Below are positions 17,080-25,839 of a stretch of 64,000 nucleotides of DNA, one piece after another. Origin of the DNA: Rhodospirillum sp. (GTDB lineage: Bacteria > Pseudomonadota > Alphaproteobacteria > Rhodospirillales > Rhodospirillaceae). Below the pieces are notes generated by a model. That model was not told the origin of the DNA. It made no database searches and worked only from the letters and a program-made list of their open reading frames with translations. The position numbers and the translations under genes were made by a program. The DNA is taken from the NCBI GenBank assembly GCA_021741145.1, contig JAIOYK010000003.1:1-64000 (forward strand), given 5' to 3'. The stretch's first letter is position 1. Every line of letters starts with the position of its first letter.

Positions 17080-17745
17080 TTAATCGCTGCTGCTCGATCC
17101 ACCGCCGATGTCCGAGAAAACACTCCCCAGGGAAATCACGGCGGCGGTTACGCTACCCACGGCGACGGGATAAATGGCATAGCGTTCAGCCATGGACCGT
17201 TTTGGCCTGTTGTCGAAGGCCTCCCGCTGGGCATAGGTGTCCTTATACTCGAAGAAGGCGACCATACGCTTGGACCACTCGCCGACGGCGGGAATGTTCT
17301 CCGGCGGGTTTTCCTGGGCATTGACATAGGACATGCGCGCCTGCCGGGGGTGCATGTTATCTGAATCCACCACCCGGTCTTCGAAGAAGCGGGCGAGCGC
17401 CAGGGTTTGCCCATCCCCGCGTTCCATGGCCGTCCGAGCCAAGCCGGACCAGGCATCCTGGTAGACGGGCCAACGGGTCGCCGCTTCCTGATACAATTCC
17501 GTCGCTTGGTCCCAGTTCCCCGCGCTCTCCGCGGCTTTTGCCCGACCGATGGCGGTTTTCGCGGCCTCGATGCTAAAGTCCTTGGCCTCGGGCTTGGGTG
17601 GCTCGATGGGTTCAAAAGTGGAACAGGCCGCGACCAAGAGGGCGACCGCCAAGGGACCCGTCAGACGACGGAAAAGCCGAAGGATTCCGGACGGGGCGCG
17701 GGGCGACACGGGGGTCGTTGTGGGGCCTTTTCCAGGCATGGGCAT
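17080..17745 (-). CDS. TPR-like lipoprotein, hypothetical
   Basis: The product (221 aa) is a predicted lipoprotein: a Leu-rich signal ends in a lipobox at LLVAAC (Cys near residue 41). A helical repeat resembling a TPR follows (FSIEAAKTAIGRAKAAESAG, then NWDQATELYQEAATRWPVY, residues ~55-100). The C-terminal ~70 residues include EWSKRMVAFFEYKDTYAQRE and a hydrophobic VGSVTAAVISLGSVF before a Gly/Ser tail. ATG 17745 is preceded by GGAGG at good spacing. The TPR suggests protein-protein contact at a membrane. I do not recognise a named family. Confidence 0.75.
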   Translation of the reverse strand: MPMPGKGPTTTPVSPRAPSGILRLFRRLTGPLAVALLVAACSTFEPIEPPKPEAKDFSIEAAKTAIGRAKAAESAGNWDQATELYQEAATRWPVYQDAWSGLARTAMERGDGQTLALARFFEDRVVDSDNMHPRQARMSYVNAQENPPENIPAVGEWSKRMVAFFEYKDTYAQREAFDNRPKRSMAERYAIYPVAVGSVTAAVISLGSVFSDIGGGSSSSD

Positions 17746-17857
17746 GACGGTATCCTCCGGATGGCGCGGGCAGCGGTCCGCAGAGTACCTCGGACCATCC
17801 CGGTCCGCCAAGTGTCCTCCTCCCCCTCCGTTCTTCCCTTCGTCGAGGGTTCGGACC

Positions 17858-18715
17858 ATGTCTCTGGATGTCCCCTTTGTCGCCCGTGTTCTCCGCGCCA
17901 CCGGCGTTGTCCCCCGCCGGGCCTTGCCCTTGGGAGGCGGATGCGTCGCCGAGATTTTGCGCCTGGACCTCGAGGATGGCCGGGTGCTGGTGGCCAAGAA
18001 GGGCGTCCCAGGGGATCGACTGGACCTGGAAGGCTTCATGCTGCGGCATCTGGCCGAGGCGGGGGTGCCGACGCCGGAGGTGCTGCTCGCCGAGGATGAC
18101 CTGCTGCTGATGGCTCATGTGGAGGGCGACGACACCCTGGACGGCTCGGCCCAGGTCCATCTGGCGGACATGCTGGCGACCCTCCATGCCGTACCCAGGG
18201 AGTCCTTTGGCTTCGACCGGGACACGGTGGTTGGGGGACTGCGCCAACCCAATCCGGCCCGCGACCGCTGGATCCCTTTCCTCGCCGAACACCGGTTTAT
18301 TCACATGGCCCGCCAAGCGATGACCGCCGGGCGCCTCTCCCCGGCGCTCGTGGGGCGTGTGGAGACCCTGGCCGGACGTCTGGGGCGGTGGTTGCGGGAA
18401 CCGGACCACCCCAGTCTGCTCCATGGGGACCTTTGGGGCGGGAATATTCTCTGCCGGGAGGGTCGGGTGGTGGCCCTGATCGACCCGGCCCTGTATCACG
18501 GGGATCCCGAGATCGAGCTGGCCTTGGGCACCCTATTCGGGACCTTGGGTACCCCCTTTTTTGATCGCTACCGGGAGCACCGGCCCTTGGAACCGGGCTT
18601 TTTCGAGGAACGGCGGGACCTCTATAATCTGTATCCGCTTCTTGTCCATGTCCGGCTCTTCGGGGGCCATTATGTCCAGTCCGTCGAGCGGACACTGGCT
18701 CGGTTCGGGGTTTGA
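17858..18715 (+). CDS. fructosamine kinase / phosphotransferase family protein
   Basis: The 285-aa protein has the aminoglycoside-phosphotransferase-like kinase fold in its fructosamine-3-kinase form. The catalytic loop is LLHGDLWGGNIL (near residues 187-198), and the metal-binding Asp is in VVALIDPALYHGDPEIELAL. The Lys of LVAKKGVP near residue 48 is the likely ATP contact. Family members phosphorylate ketosamines on glycated proteins or small molecules, so a protein-repair role is likely but the substrate is not known. Only 15 bases separate its stop from that of the converging thpR. Confidence 0.85.
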   Translation: MSLDVPFVARVLRATGVVPRRALPLGGGCVAEILRLDLEDGRVLVAKKGVPGDRLDLEGFMLRHLAEAGVPTPEVLLAEDDLLLMAHVEGDDTLDGSAQVHLADMLATLHAVPRESFGFDRDTVVGGLRQPNPARDRWIPFLAEHRFIHMARQAMTAGRLSPALVGRVETLAGRLGRWLREPDHPSLLHGDLWGGNILCREGRVVALIDPALYHGDPEIELALGTLFGTLGTPFFDRYREHRPLEPGFFEERRDLYNLYPLLVHVRLFGGHYVQSVERTLARFGV

Positions 18716-18730
18716 TGTCCCTCCCCTCCC

Positions 18731-19276
18731 TTATCGTCCGTTGCCCAGGGGATAGACCGCTTCCTCGGTATAGAGGGGGCCGTCCCGCCTAAGGTGGCTG
18801 GAATAAAGGCTGAAGGTCTCCGCCTGGAAGGACTGGGAAACGGACAGGTTATGGGCTTCCACATAGGCCCGCAGACGGTCCGGATGGGGATCGTTCAGGC
18901 GGGCCAGGGTGATGTGGGGGGTGTACTGACGCCGGTCCGGTTCCAGGCCCAGTTCGTCAAGGACCCGGTCCAGCTTGTGTTTCAGGCGCACCAAGTCCGG
19001 GGATTTCTCGACACCGATCCAAAGGGTCCTTTGCCGGTGCCCCGTGCCGAACAGGCCAAGGCCCGAGACGGTCAGGGAAAAGGGATCGACCCGGACCTTC
19101 ATCAAGGCCTCGTCGATTTCCCGGGCCAGGCCTTCCTCCACCTCGCCGATGAAGCGCAAGGTCACATGCAGGTTCTCCCGGGAGACCCAGCGGGCGTCTC
19201 GCAGACCCTGGTCCAGGCTGGTCAGGGTATCGCGCAGGGAGTCGGGAGGGGTTAGGGCGACGAACAGACGGATCAT
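18731..19276 (-). CDS. thpR: RNA 2',3'-cyclic 3'-phosphodiesterase
   Basis: ThpR (181 aa) is a 2H phosphoesterase that opens 2',3'-cyclic phosphates. The two HxTx motifs are visible as ENLHVTLRFIGEV (near residue 37) and YTPHITLARL (near 124). IRLFVALTPPDSLRD is the typical N-terminus. The start overlaps the tesA stop by four bases, so the pair forms a coupled operon, an arrangement with no obvious shared pathway. Confidence 0.93.
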   Translation of the reverse strand: MIRLFVALTPPDSLRDTLTSLDQGLRDARWVSRENLHVTLRFIGEVEEGLAREIDEALMKVRVDPFSLTVSGLGLFGTGHRQRTLWIGVEKSPDLVRLKHKLDRVLDELGLEPDRRQYTPHITLARLNDPHPDRLRAYVEAHNLSVSQSFQAETFSLYSSHLRRDGPLYTEEAVYPLGNGR

Positions 19277-20004
19277 TGACCTTTCCCATTCCTTGTGGTC
19301 TGGATCCGGTCGATCAGGGCTTCTACCATGGGTAGAATACGAGAGACGATGATATCCACCCCCTCGGGTGTGGGATGCATGCCGTCGTCCAGGTTCAAAC
19401 GCGGTTGGCCCGCGACGCCATCCAGGAAGAAGGGGTAAAGAAGCACATCCCGTTCCCGGGCCAGATCCCCATAGAGCACATCGAAGTCTCGGCTGTAGTC
19501 CCGACCCAGGTTGGGGGGCGCGAGCATCCCCGCGAGCAGAACGGAGACCCCCTCGGATTTCAGGCGGGTGATGATGGTGGCAAGGTTTTCCTTGGTCTTC
19601 GCCGGATCCAGGCCGCGCAGGCCATCGTTGGCCCCCAACTCGAGAATCACGCCATCTGGATCATCGGCCAACATCCAGTCCAGACGGGACAGCCCGCCCG
19701 CGGTCGTATCACCGGAGACCCCGGCGTTAATGACGGTCACCTCGTATCCCTTGTCACGCAGGGCCGCTTGCAGGCGGACCGGGAAAGCGGCCTCCTGCGG
19801 CAGGTTATAGCCCGCGCTCAGGCTGTCCCCCAGGGCGACCAAAGTGATCGGTTCCGCCGCATGCGCCGGTGGGAGTCCGAGAAGACCGGTGGTCGGAAGC
19901 AGGCCCAAGGCCAAGGCAGCGCCTTGGATCCACCGCCGTACTGCCCCATATCGCCGGGAAGGCCCTGTTCGGCCCCATGTGAAACGACTGGAGAAATGGT
20001 TCAT
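19273..20004 (-). CDS. tesA: SGNH arylesterase / lysophospholipase (TesA-like)
   Basis: This 243-aa periplasmic hydrolase belongs to the TesA group of SGNH esterases. After a signal peptide ending PPAHA, the catalytic Ser is in VALGDSLSAGYNL. The block II Gly is in NAGVSGDTTAGG, the block III Asn is in LELGANDGLRGLD, and the Asp/His dyad is in LDDGMHPTPEG. It may act on lysophospholipids or thioesters. The start codon overlaps the divergent ybbA start (CATG at 20002-20005). E. coli has the same tesA / ybbA-ybbP divergent layout, which supports the calls. Confidence 0.93.
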   Translation of the reverse strand: MNHFSSRFTWGRTGPSRRYGAVRRWIQGAALALGLLPTTGLLGLPPAHAAEPITLVALGDSLSAGYNLPQEAAFPVRLQAALRDKGYEVTVINAGVSGDTTAGGLSRLDWMLADDPDGVILELGANDGLRGLDPAKTKENLATIITRLKSEGVSVLLAGMLAPPNLGRDYSRDFDVLYGDLARERDVLLYPFFLDGVAGQPRLNLDDGMHPTPEGVDIIVSRILPMVEALIDRIQTTRNGKGQ

Positions 20005-20758
20005 GGATGGCTCCCAAACGGGTTCGGGGGATGGCGCGCCGGTCATCGCGCTGACGGATCTTCACCTTAAACTGAGGGGGCCGACGGGCGAGGTCAACAT
20101 CCTGCGAGGCATCGACCTGACCGTGCCCCAGGGGGAAACCCTGGGATTGGTCGGTCCATCGGGTTCCGGAAAGACCTCCTTGCTGATGGTCATGTCCGGG
20201 CTGGAAGGGGCCACATCGGGCCAAGTGATGGTCGCTGGCAAGGATCTGACGGCCCTGGACGAGGATGGTCTTGCCTTGTTCCGCCGGGACCGGGTCGGCA
20301 TCGTTTTCCAGGCCTTCCACCTGATCCCCACCATGACCGCCCTGGAAAACGTCGCCGTCCCCCTGGAATTCGCCGGACGGGCCGATGCCTTCGACCGCGC
20401 CCGGGAGGAGTTGGAGGCCGTGGGTCTCGGCCATCGGCTGGGCCATTACCCGGGGCAGCTGTCCGGCGGCGAACAACAGCGCGTGGCGCTCGCCCGGGCT
20501 TTCGCCGTGCGGCCCCGCCTGCTTCTGGCCGACGAACCCACCGGGAACTTGGATGGCCAAACCGGCGCGCGGATCATGGATCTGATGTTCGCCCAGCGGG
20601 CACGCCATGGCACCACCTTGGTGCTGATCACCCATGACATGGATCTGGCCCATCGCTGTGATCGGGTTGTCCACGTCAAGGATGGCTTGATCACCGGAGA
20701 GGAACCGGGGGAACATCCCTGGTCCACGGAGTCCATCAGCCTGGAGGCCGCGCCATGA
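20003..20758 (+). CDS. ybbA: ABC transporter ATP-binding protein, YbbA type
   Basis: This 251-aa ATPase is of the LolD/YbbA group. Walker A is GPSGSGKTSLL (near residue 52), the Q-loop is IVFQAFHLIP, the signature is LSGGEQQRVALARA (near 155), and Walker B is LLLADEPTGNLD. It should energise the FtsX-type permease encoded two genes downstream. ATG 20003 overlaps the tesA start on the other strand, and a GGAG SD lies nine bases upstream. Its stop overlaps the methyltransferase start by four bases. Confidence 0.92.
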   Translation: MDGSQTGSGDGAPVIALTDLHLKLRGPTGEVNILRGIDLTVPQGETLGLVGPSGSGKTSLLMVMSGLEGATSGQVMVAGKDLTALDEDGLALFRRDRVGIVFQAFHLIPTMTALENVAVPLEFAGRADAFDRAREELEAVGLGHRLGHYPGQLSGGEQQRVALARAFAVRPRLLLADEPTGNLDGQTGARIMDLMFAQRARHGTTLVLITHDMDLAHRCDRVVHVKDGLITGEEPGEHPWSTESISLEAAP

Positions 20759-21501
20759 GCAGGATTAGCATGGGGGCCGAGACCTCCTCCGTTGCCCGGT
20801 TCGATTCCAAACGGGCCTTGGCCTATGACGACACGGTGGCCCGGGCCATTCCGGGATATGCCACGCTCCATGATGTGATCGCCGCCGTCACCGCAAGCCT
20901 GTTGCCCCAAGAGGCCCGCATCCTGGTGGTCGGTGCGGGGACCGGAGCGGAAATCCTGCGCTTGGGCGGTCACCATCCGGGCTGGTCCTTCCTCGGCCTG
21001 GATCCGGCGGAAGATATGCTGACCGTCGCCCGGGAGCGGTTGGCCCTGGCCGAAGGCGGATTGATTGACCGTGTGGACTTGATGGCGGGAACCCTTGAGG
21101 ATCTATCCCGGGATCCGCCGCCGCCCTTCGACGCGGCCCTTTGCGTCCTGGTCAGCCATTTTCTGCCCGACACCGCGGAGGGCAAAGCAGCCCTGCTCGC
21201 TGGGATGGCCGCCTTGGTGAAGCCGGGCGCGCCCTTGATCCTGGCCGATTTCCTGCCACCCGAGTCGCCCCTGCCCGGCGCGGCGCTGATGGAGGCCGCT
21301 TGGGTTGCTTGGCAGCGGGACCGCGGGATCCCAGAGGACGCCATCGCGCGCGGCCTCGCCCATGCCCGGGACAAAACCCACCCGGTGGGGCCGGAGCGCC
21401 TGGGGACACTGCTCGACGGGGCCGGGTTCTCCGCCCCCCAACGCTTGTTCCAGGCCTTGCATGTCCATGGCTGGCTCAGCTTTCGGAAGGACCCTGCATG
21501 A
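20755..21501 (+). CDS. class I SAM-dependent methyltransferase
   Basis: The 248-aa protein has a Rossmann-type SAM-binding core: motif I is ILVVGAGTGAEILRLG (near residue 62), followed by SFLGLDPAEDMLTVARERL and the post-motif DAALCVLVSHFLPD. The substrate cannot be predicted. The gene is embedded in a transporter operon, with four-base ATGA overlaps at both ends, between the ATPase and the permease. The tight coupling suggests a role linked to the transported or processed envelope molecule. E. coli lacks a gene at this point of ybbA-ybbP. Confidence 0.85.
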   Translation: MSRISMGAETSSVARFDSKRALAYDDTVARAIPGYATLHDVIAAVTASLLPQEARILVVGAGTGAEILRLGGHHPGWSFLGLDPAEDMLTVARERLALAEGGLIDRVDLMAGTLEDLSRDPPPPFDAALCVLVSHFLPDTAEGKAALLAGMAALVKPGAPLILADFLPPESPLPGAALMEAAWVAWQRDRGIPEDAIARGLAHARDKTHPVGPERLGTLLDGAGFSAPQRLFQALHVHGWLSFRKDPA

Positions 21502-24044
21502 GCCGGGGATATGCCCTGACCCGGGGTCCCGTTCCCCTGCGCTTCGCCTTGCGGGAGTTGCGGGCGGGATTGGCCGGATTCCGCGTCTTTCTGGCCTGTC
21601 TGGCCATCGGTGTGGGAGCCATCGCCCTGGCCGGATCGGTCAATTCCTCCATCACCGAGGGCATGCGCGCCGACGCACAGGCCCTCCTGGGGGGCGATCT
21701 GGAGTTGCGCTTGCTCTACCGGGAAATCTCGCCGGAAGAACGGGCGACTCTCAAGGCCTTGGGCGACCTGTCCCAATACACGGAAATGCGCTCCATGGTG
21801 GGGATCGAGGGGGATCGCTCCCGCCGCTCCATGGTGGAACTGAAGGGTGTCGATGGGGCCTATCCCCTCTACGGTGAAATCACCTTGAGCGGCGCCTCGT
21901 CCCTGGGGGAGGCCCTGGCGGTCCGCGATGGCATCCCCGGCGCGGCGGCGGCTCGGGCCCTGGCCGACCGGCTGGGGTTGTCCCTGGGTGACCATCTGGT
22001 GGTTGGTGACATCACGGTGGAATTGCGTGCCCTGATCGACCGGGAGCCGGATCAGATCACCAGTGGATTCGGTCTCGGCCCTCGCCTGATGGTGGCGGCG
22101 GCGACGGTGGACAAGACCGGGCTGATCCAGCCGGGCAGTCTGGTGGAATACCACACCCTGCTTCGCTTCCACCCGGGCGTGACCACGGATCAAGCCAAGG
22201 AAACCTTGGAGTCGACCCATCCGGAATCGGGCTGGCGGATTCGCGACACCGGGCAGGCGGGGGGGAATTTTCAACGGTTCGTGGATCGCCTGACCCTCTT
22301 CCTGGTGTTGGTCGGGCTGACTTCCCTGCTGGTGGGGGGGATCGGCGTGGCCAATGCGGTGAAGGCCTATATGGATGGCCGGGTGCGGACCATCGCCGCC
22401 CTGAAATGCCTGGGGGCTCCGGCGACATTGATTTTCCAGGTCTATTTGATCCAGACCGGTTTGATCGCCACCATCGGCATCGCCTTGGGTCTGCTGGTGG
22501 GCGGTGGACTGCCGCCCCTGTTGCTCGCTCTGTATGGGGATCGCTTACCCGTGCCCGCGGCCGAAGGGCTTTTCATCGCGCCCCTGATTCAAGCCGCGGC
22601 CTTTGGGTTCTTGACGGCTCTGGCCTTCGGGCTCTGGCCCCTGGCCCTGGCGCGGGCCATTCCCGCCACCGCCCTGTTCCGGGGTGAAACCGGGATGGGC
22701 GCCGCTCGGGTTCGCCGCCGGGATGGGATCGCGGTGGGTCTGGTGGGTCTGGCCTTGGCGACCCTGGCTGTTCTGGGGTCCAAGGATTCCTTCCTCGCCT
22801 TGTGGTTTGTCCTGGGGGCGGGGGTGTCCCTTGGCCTGTTCCGGGGGGCGGCCTGGGTGGTAATGGTGCTGGCGAAACGGATCCGGCACCCCAAGGGCAT
22901 GCCCAGCCTGCGTCTCGCCTTGACCAACCTGTACCGCCCGGGCGCGCCGACGCCCAGTGTCGTGCTCTCCCTGGGGTTGGGGCTGACGGTCCTGGTGGCC
23001 GTGGCCCTGGTCGAGGGGAACCTGCACCGGCAGATCCAGGAGGACATGCCCGACAAGGCGCCCACCTTCTTCTTCATCGATATCCAGTCCAACCAATCGG
23101 AGGATTTTCGCAAGACGGTGCTCTCCGTTGCGCCGGACGCGGAGATATTGTTGGCGGACATGATCCGGGGGCGGATCCGCGCCTTGAAAGGTGTGCCGGT
23201 GGATCAGGCCGATGTGGCGCCGGATGCCAAATGGGCCGTCCGCGGGGATCGGGGCTTCACGACCTCGGCCACCTTGCCGGAGAATTCCACCCTGAAGGAG
23301 GGGATCTGGTGGCCGGAGGAATACGCGGGGCCGCCGCTGTTCTCCCTGACCGCCGATTTGGCCGAGGGTATGGGGCTGGTCCCCGGGGATTCGGTCACGG
23401 TGAACATCCTGGGCCGGGATATCACCGGCACCATCGCCAATACGCGGGAGGTGGATTGGGCGAGTCTGTCCATGAATTTCGCCTTCGTGGTCTCTCCCGG
23501 AGCTTTCGCCGGAGCGCCGCGCACCTATATCGCCACGGTCCGGGCCGACCCGTCCCAGGTCATGCCCATTGAACAGGCGGTGGCGGAGCGGGCGTCCAAT
23601 GTGTCGATCATCCGGGTTGGGGATGCCCTGGATCTGGTGATGAAGATGATGGAGGATGTGGGCACCGCGGTTCGGGCCGCCGCCGGGGTTACCCTGCTGG
23701 CCGGAATCCTGGTTCTCGCCGGATCCTTCGCCGCCAACCATGGCCGTCGGGTGCGGGAAGCGGTCACCCTGAAAGTGCTCGGGGCGACCCGAGGCATGAT
23801 CCTGCGGGCCTATATGATGGAATATGGCGTGCTCGGTCTGGCCACGGGGATGATCGCCGCGGTCATCGGCTCCGTGGCCGCCTGGGCGGTCCTGGTCTTC
23901 GTCATGCGCGCCGAGTGGGTTTTTCTGCCCGGCGTGGTGGCCGGAACCCTGGTGGTCTGCGTGGTCTTCACGGTACTCGCCGGATTCGCGGGAACCTGGA
24001 CGGCCTTGGGAGCCCGCCCGGCGCCCTATTTGCGGAATGAATAG
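21498..24044 (+). CDS. ybbP: ABC transporter permease, FtsX family (YbbP type)
   Basis: This large (848 aa) permease has an N-terminal helix (residues ~20-45) and a periplasmic MacB-like domain. FtsX transmembrane domains lie near residues 260-395 (DRLTLFLVLVGLTSLLVGGI) and at the C-terminus (VTLLAGILVLAGSFAANHGR ... VTLKVLGATRGMIL). Between them is a second periplasmic domain. This matches YbbP, whose role is not settled; proposals centre on lipid or lipoprotein release, fed by the neighbouring YbbA. Translation from ATG 21498 is coupled to the methyltransferase stop. Confidence 0.9.
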   Translation: MSRGYALTRGPVPLRFALRELRAGLAGFRVFLACLAIGVGAIALAGSVNSSITEGMRADAQALLGGDLELRLLYREISPEERATLKALGDLSQYTEMRSMVGIEGDRSRRSMVELKGVDGAYPLYGEITLSGASSLGEALAVRDGIPGAAAARALADRLGLSLGDHLVVGDITVELRALIDREPDQITSGFGLGPRLMVAAATVDKTGLIQPGSLVEYHTLLRFHPGVTTDQAKETLESTHPESGWRIRDTGQAGGNFQRFVDRLTLFLVLVGLTSLLVGGIGVANAVKAYMDGRVRTIAALKCLGAPATLIFQVYLIQTGLIATIGIALGLLVGGGLPPLLLALYGDRLPVPAAEGLFIAPLIQAAAFGFLTALAFGLWPLALARAIPATALFRGETGMGAARVRRRDGIAVGLVGLALATLAVLGSKDSFLALWFVLGAGVSLGLFRGAAWVVMVLAKRIRHPKGMPSLRLALTNLYRPGAPTPSVVLSLGLGLTVLVAVALVEGNLHRQIQEDMPDKAPTFFFIDIQSNQSEDFRKTVLSVAPDAEILLADMIRGRIRALKGVPVDQADVAPDAKWAVRGDRGFTTSATLPENSTLKEGIWWPEEYAGPPLFSLTADLAEGMGLVPGDSVTVNILGRDITGTIANTREVDWASLSMNFAFVVSPGAFAGAPRTYIATVRADPSQVMPIEQAVAERASNVSIIRVGDALDLVMKMMEDVGTAVRAAAGVTLLAGILVLAGSFAANHGRRVREAVTLKVLGATRGMILRAYMMEYGVLGLATGMIAAVIGSVAAWAVLVFVMRAEWVFLPGVVAGTLVVCVVFTVLAGFAGTWTALGARPAPYLRNE

Positions 24045-24074
24045 AAGGGCCGCCCCAAACTCCCTAATCGTTAG

Positions 24075-24107
24075 AAAAATGGGGGTTTGGGGGCATTGGC
24101 CCCCAAA
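24075..24107 (-). terminator. terminator after the ybjQ-like gene
   Basis: TTTGGGGGC (24086-24094) and GCCCCCAAA (24099-24107) form a perfect 9-bp stem with a four-base loop. On the minus strand it is followed, after CCCCCA, by five T residues (A-run 24075-24079). It lies between the converging ybbP and ybjQ-like genes and may serve both. Confidence 0.65.
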
Positions 24108-24130
24108 TGGATCCGGGCGAGGGCCCGGGT

Positions 24131-24454
24131 TCAGCCCAGTTTCACCGCCGTTCCATTGGCCGCGACCATCAGCAGCATCTTCTGGTCACCGCCGAGCACC
24201 TGATAGTCCAGGTCCACGCCGATCACCGCGTCGGCGCCGACGGCCTGGGCGCGTTGTTCCAGTTCGGCGAGGGCGGCGTTCTTGGCTTCCAGGAACTCGC
24301 TTTCATAGCCACCGGAGCGTCCGCCAACCACGTCGCGGATGGATCCGAAGAAGTCCTTGAAAATATTCGTTCCCTGCACGGCTTCGCCGGAAACGATACC
24401 CAGATAGGCGGTGATCCGTTTGCCCTCGACGGACTCGGTGGTGGTTATGATCAT
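24131..24454 (-). CDS. YbjQ/UPF0145 family protein
   Basis: The 107-aa protein is a member of the YbjQ family, a small beta-rich pentameric fold of unknown function. Characteristic parts are [20 protein letters not shown] at the start, [13 protein letters not shown] in the middle and [16 protein letters not shown] near the end. ATG 24454 has a GAAGG-type SD. It follows the LMW phosphatase gene by 34 bases on the same strand and is probably cotranscribed with it. Confidence 0.9.
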   Translation of the reverse strand: MIITTTESVEGKRITAYLGIVSGEAVQGTNIFKDFFGSIRDVVGGRSGGYESEFLEAKNAALAELEQRAQAVGADAVIGVDLDYQVLGGDQKMLLMVAANGTAVKLG

Positions 24455-24488
24455 GGACGACACTTCCTTCGTTAGGAGGGGGAAAACG

Positions 24489-24962
24489 TTACAGCCGGGC
24501 CTTGAGGTCAGCCAGCAGACCGTCGCAGGCATCCTCCACCATGGTCAGTACGGTGTTGAAACCGTCCTCCGCCCCATAGTAGGGGTCGGGCACGTCGCCG
24601 CCCTTTGCGTGGTGGATGGCGAAATCCATCAGCATGTGAATCCGGTCCCGAAGGGCTTCCGGACAGGCCCGATGGAGGGTGCGGAAATGGCCCCGGTCCA
24701 GGGCCAGGATATAGTCGAACCCCTCGAAGTCCGCCTTTTCCACCTGTCGGGCCTTTTGCCCGTCCATGGAATAACCCCGTGGCCGCGCGGCGGCTCTGGA
24801 ACGGGCGTCCGGCGCCTCTCCGATGTGGTACGCGGTGATGCCCGCGCTGTCGACCTGGATCCGGTCGGCCAATCCGGCTTCGGCGACCTTGGCTTTCAGG
24901 ACGGCCTCGCCCGTGGGGGAGCGGCAGATGTTTCCGGTGCAGACAAAAAGGACACGGATCAT
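24489..24962 (-). CDS. low molecular weight protein-tyrosine-phosphatase
   Basis: This 157-aa enzyme dephosphorylates phosphotyrosine. The P-loop is [16 protein letters not shown] (nucleophilic Cys near residue 9, Arg near 15) and the general acid Asp is in [10 protein letters not shown] near residue 126. No tyrosine kinase or exopolysaccharide genes are adjacent, so a housekeeping role is more likely than capsule control. It is divergent from the sirtuin gene, with 115 bases between starts, and probably cotranscribed with the YbjQ gene. Confidence 0.92.
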   Translation of the reverse strand: MIRVLFVCTGNICRSPTGEAVLKAKVAEAGLADRIQVDSAGITAYHIGEAPDARSRAAARPRGYSMDGQKARQVEKADFEGFDYILALDRGHFRTLHRACPEALRDRIHMLMDFAIHHAKGGDVPDPYYGAEDGFNTVLTMVEDACDGLLADLKARL

Positions 24963-25077
24963 GGGGGCCTCATTTTCCGTGGAGGGGGCATGTCGGTTCG
25001 GCCCTGGATCGGACCGGGTGCTACTGGATAGCATGACCTTTCCAAAACAAGGAACCGCCCAGTTCAAGGAACCGACC

Positions 25078-25836
25078 ATGACAAACGCCTTTCCGGAGAT
25101 CATGCGCCCCGACCTGGATCCAGAGGATCCCATCGTCATTCTGACCGGCGCGGGGATTTCCAAGGAATCCGGCCTGGATACCTTCCGCGACGCCGATGGT
25201 CTTTGGAAAAGGGTGCGGCTGGAGGATGTCGCGACCCCCGAGGGTTTCGCCCGGGACCCCGACCGGGTCCACGACTTCTATAACGCCCGCCGTCGGACCC
25301 TGCTGGAAACCGATGTTGTTCCAAACGCGGCCCATGAGGCCCTGGTTCGCCTGGAACGGGGCTGGCCGGGCGGCCTTCTGCTGGTCACCCAGAACATCGA
25401 CGACCTGCACGAACGGGCGGGATCCTCCCCGGAGGGTTTGATCCATATGCATGGGGAGCTGTTCAAGGTGCGCTGCGGTCACTGCGGTGTCATTCTGGAG
25501 TGGCGCGCCGATCTGTCCCGGCGGGACCCCTGCCCGGTCTGCGGACGACCGGCCGGTTTGCGGCCCCATGTGGTTTGGTTCGGAGAAATCCCCCTGGAGA
25601 TGGAGCGGATCGAGCGGGCCCTGATCCGATGCGGGTTGTTCCTGTCCATTGGCACCTCCGGAACGATCTATCCAGCGGCGGGCTTCGTCCAGATCGCCAA
25701 GCTGGAGGCGGACGCCCATACGGTGGAGCTGAACCTGGAGCCCGGAGAGGGGTCAACCCTGTTCGACCAGCATGTCCATGACGTGGCGAGCCGGGCGGTT
25801 CCCGCCTTCGTCGACAGACTGCTGGCGGGGCTTTGA
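25078..25836 (+). CDS. cobB: NAD-dependent protein deacylase, class III sirtuin
   Basis: This 252-aa sirtuin removes acyl groups from lysines using NAD. Visible parts are the NAD-binding GAGISKESGLDTFRD (near residue 24), TQNIDDLHERAG, and the catalytic His in IHMHGEL. A zinc-binding Cys4 set lies in VRCGHCGV and DPCPVCGR. HDFYNARRR near residue 67 carries the Tyr and Arg that mark class III sirtuins able to remove succinyl and malonyl groups. ATG 25078 has an AAGGA SD; ATG 25033 is in frame but less likely. The next gene starts four bases after its stop. Confidence 0.93.
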   Translation: MTNAFPEIMRPDLDPEDPIVILTGAGISKESGLDTFRDADGLWKRVRLEDVATPEGFARDPDRVHDFYNARRRTLLETDVVPNAAHEALVRLERGWPGGLLLVTQNIDDLHERAGSSPEGLIHMHGELFKVRCGHCGVILEWRADLSRRDPCPVCGRPAGLRPHVVWFGEIPLEMERIERALIRCGLFLSIGTSGTIYPAAGFVQIAKLEADAHTVELNLEPGEGSTLFDQHVHDVASRAVPAFVDRLLAGL

Positions 25837-25839
25837 TCG

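Noticed and set aside
24823-25077. Longer sirtuin N-terminus reaching back to 24823
   Set aside because: That stretch overlaps the divergent phosphatase gene and lacks sirtuin features. ATG 25078 has a proper SD and begins near the family start.
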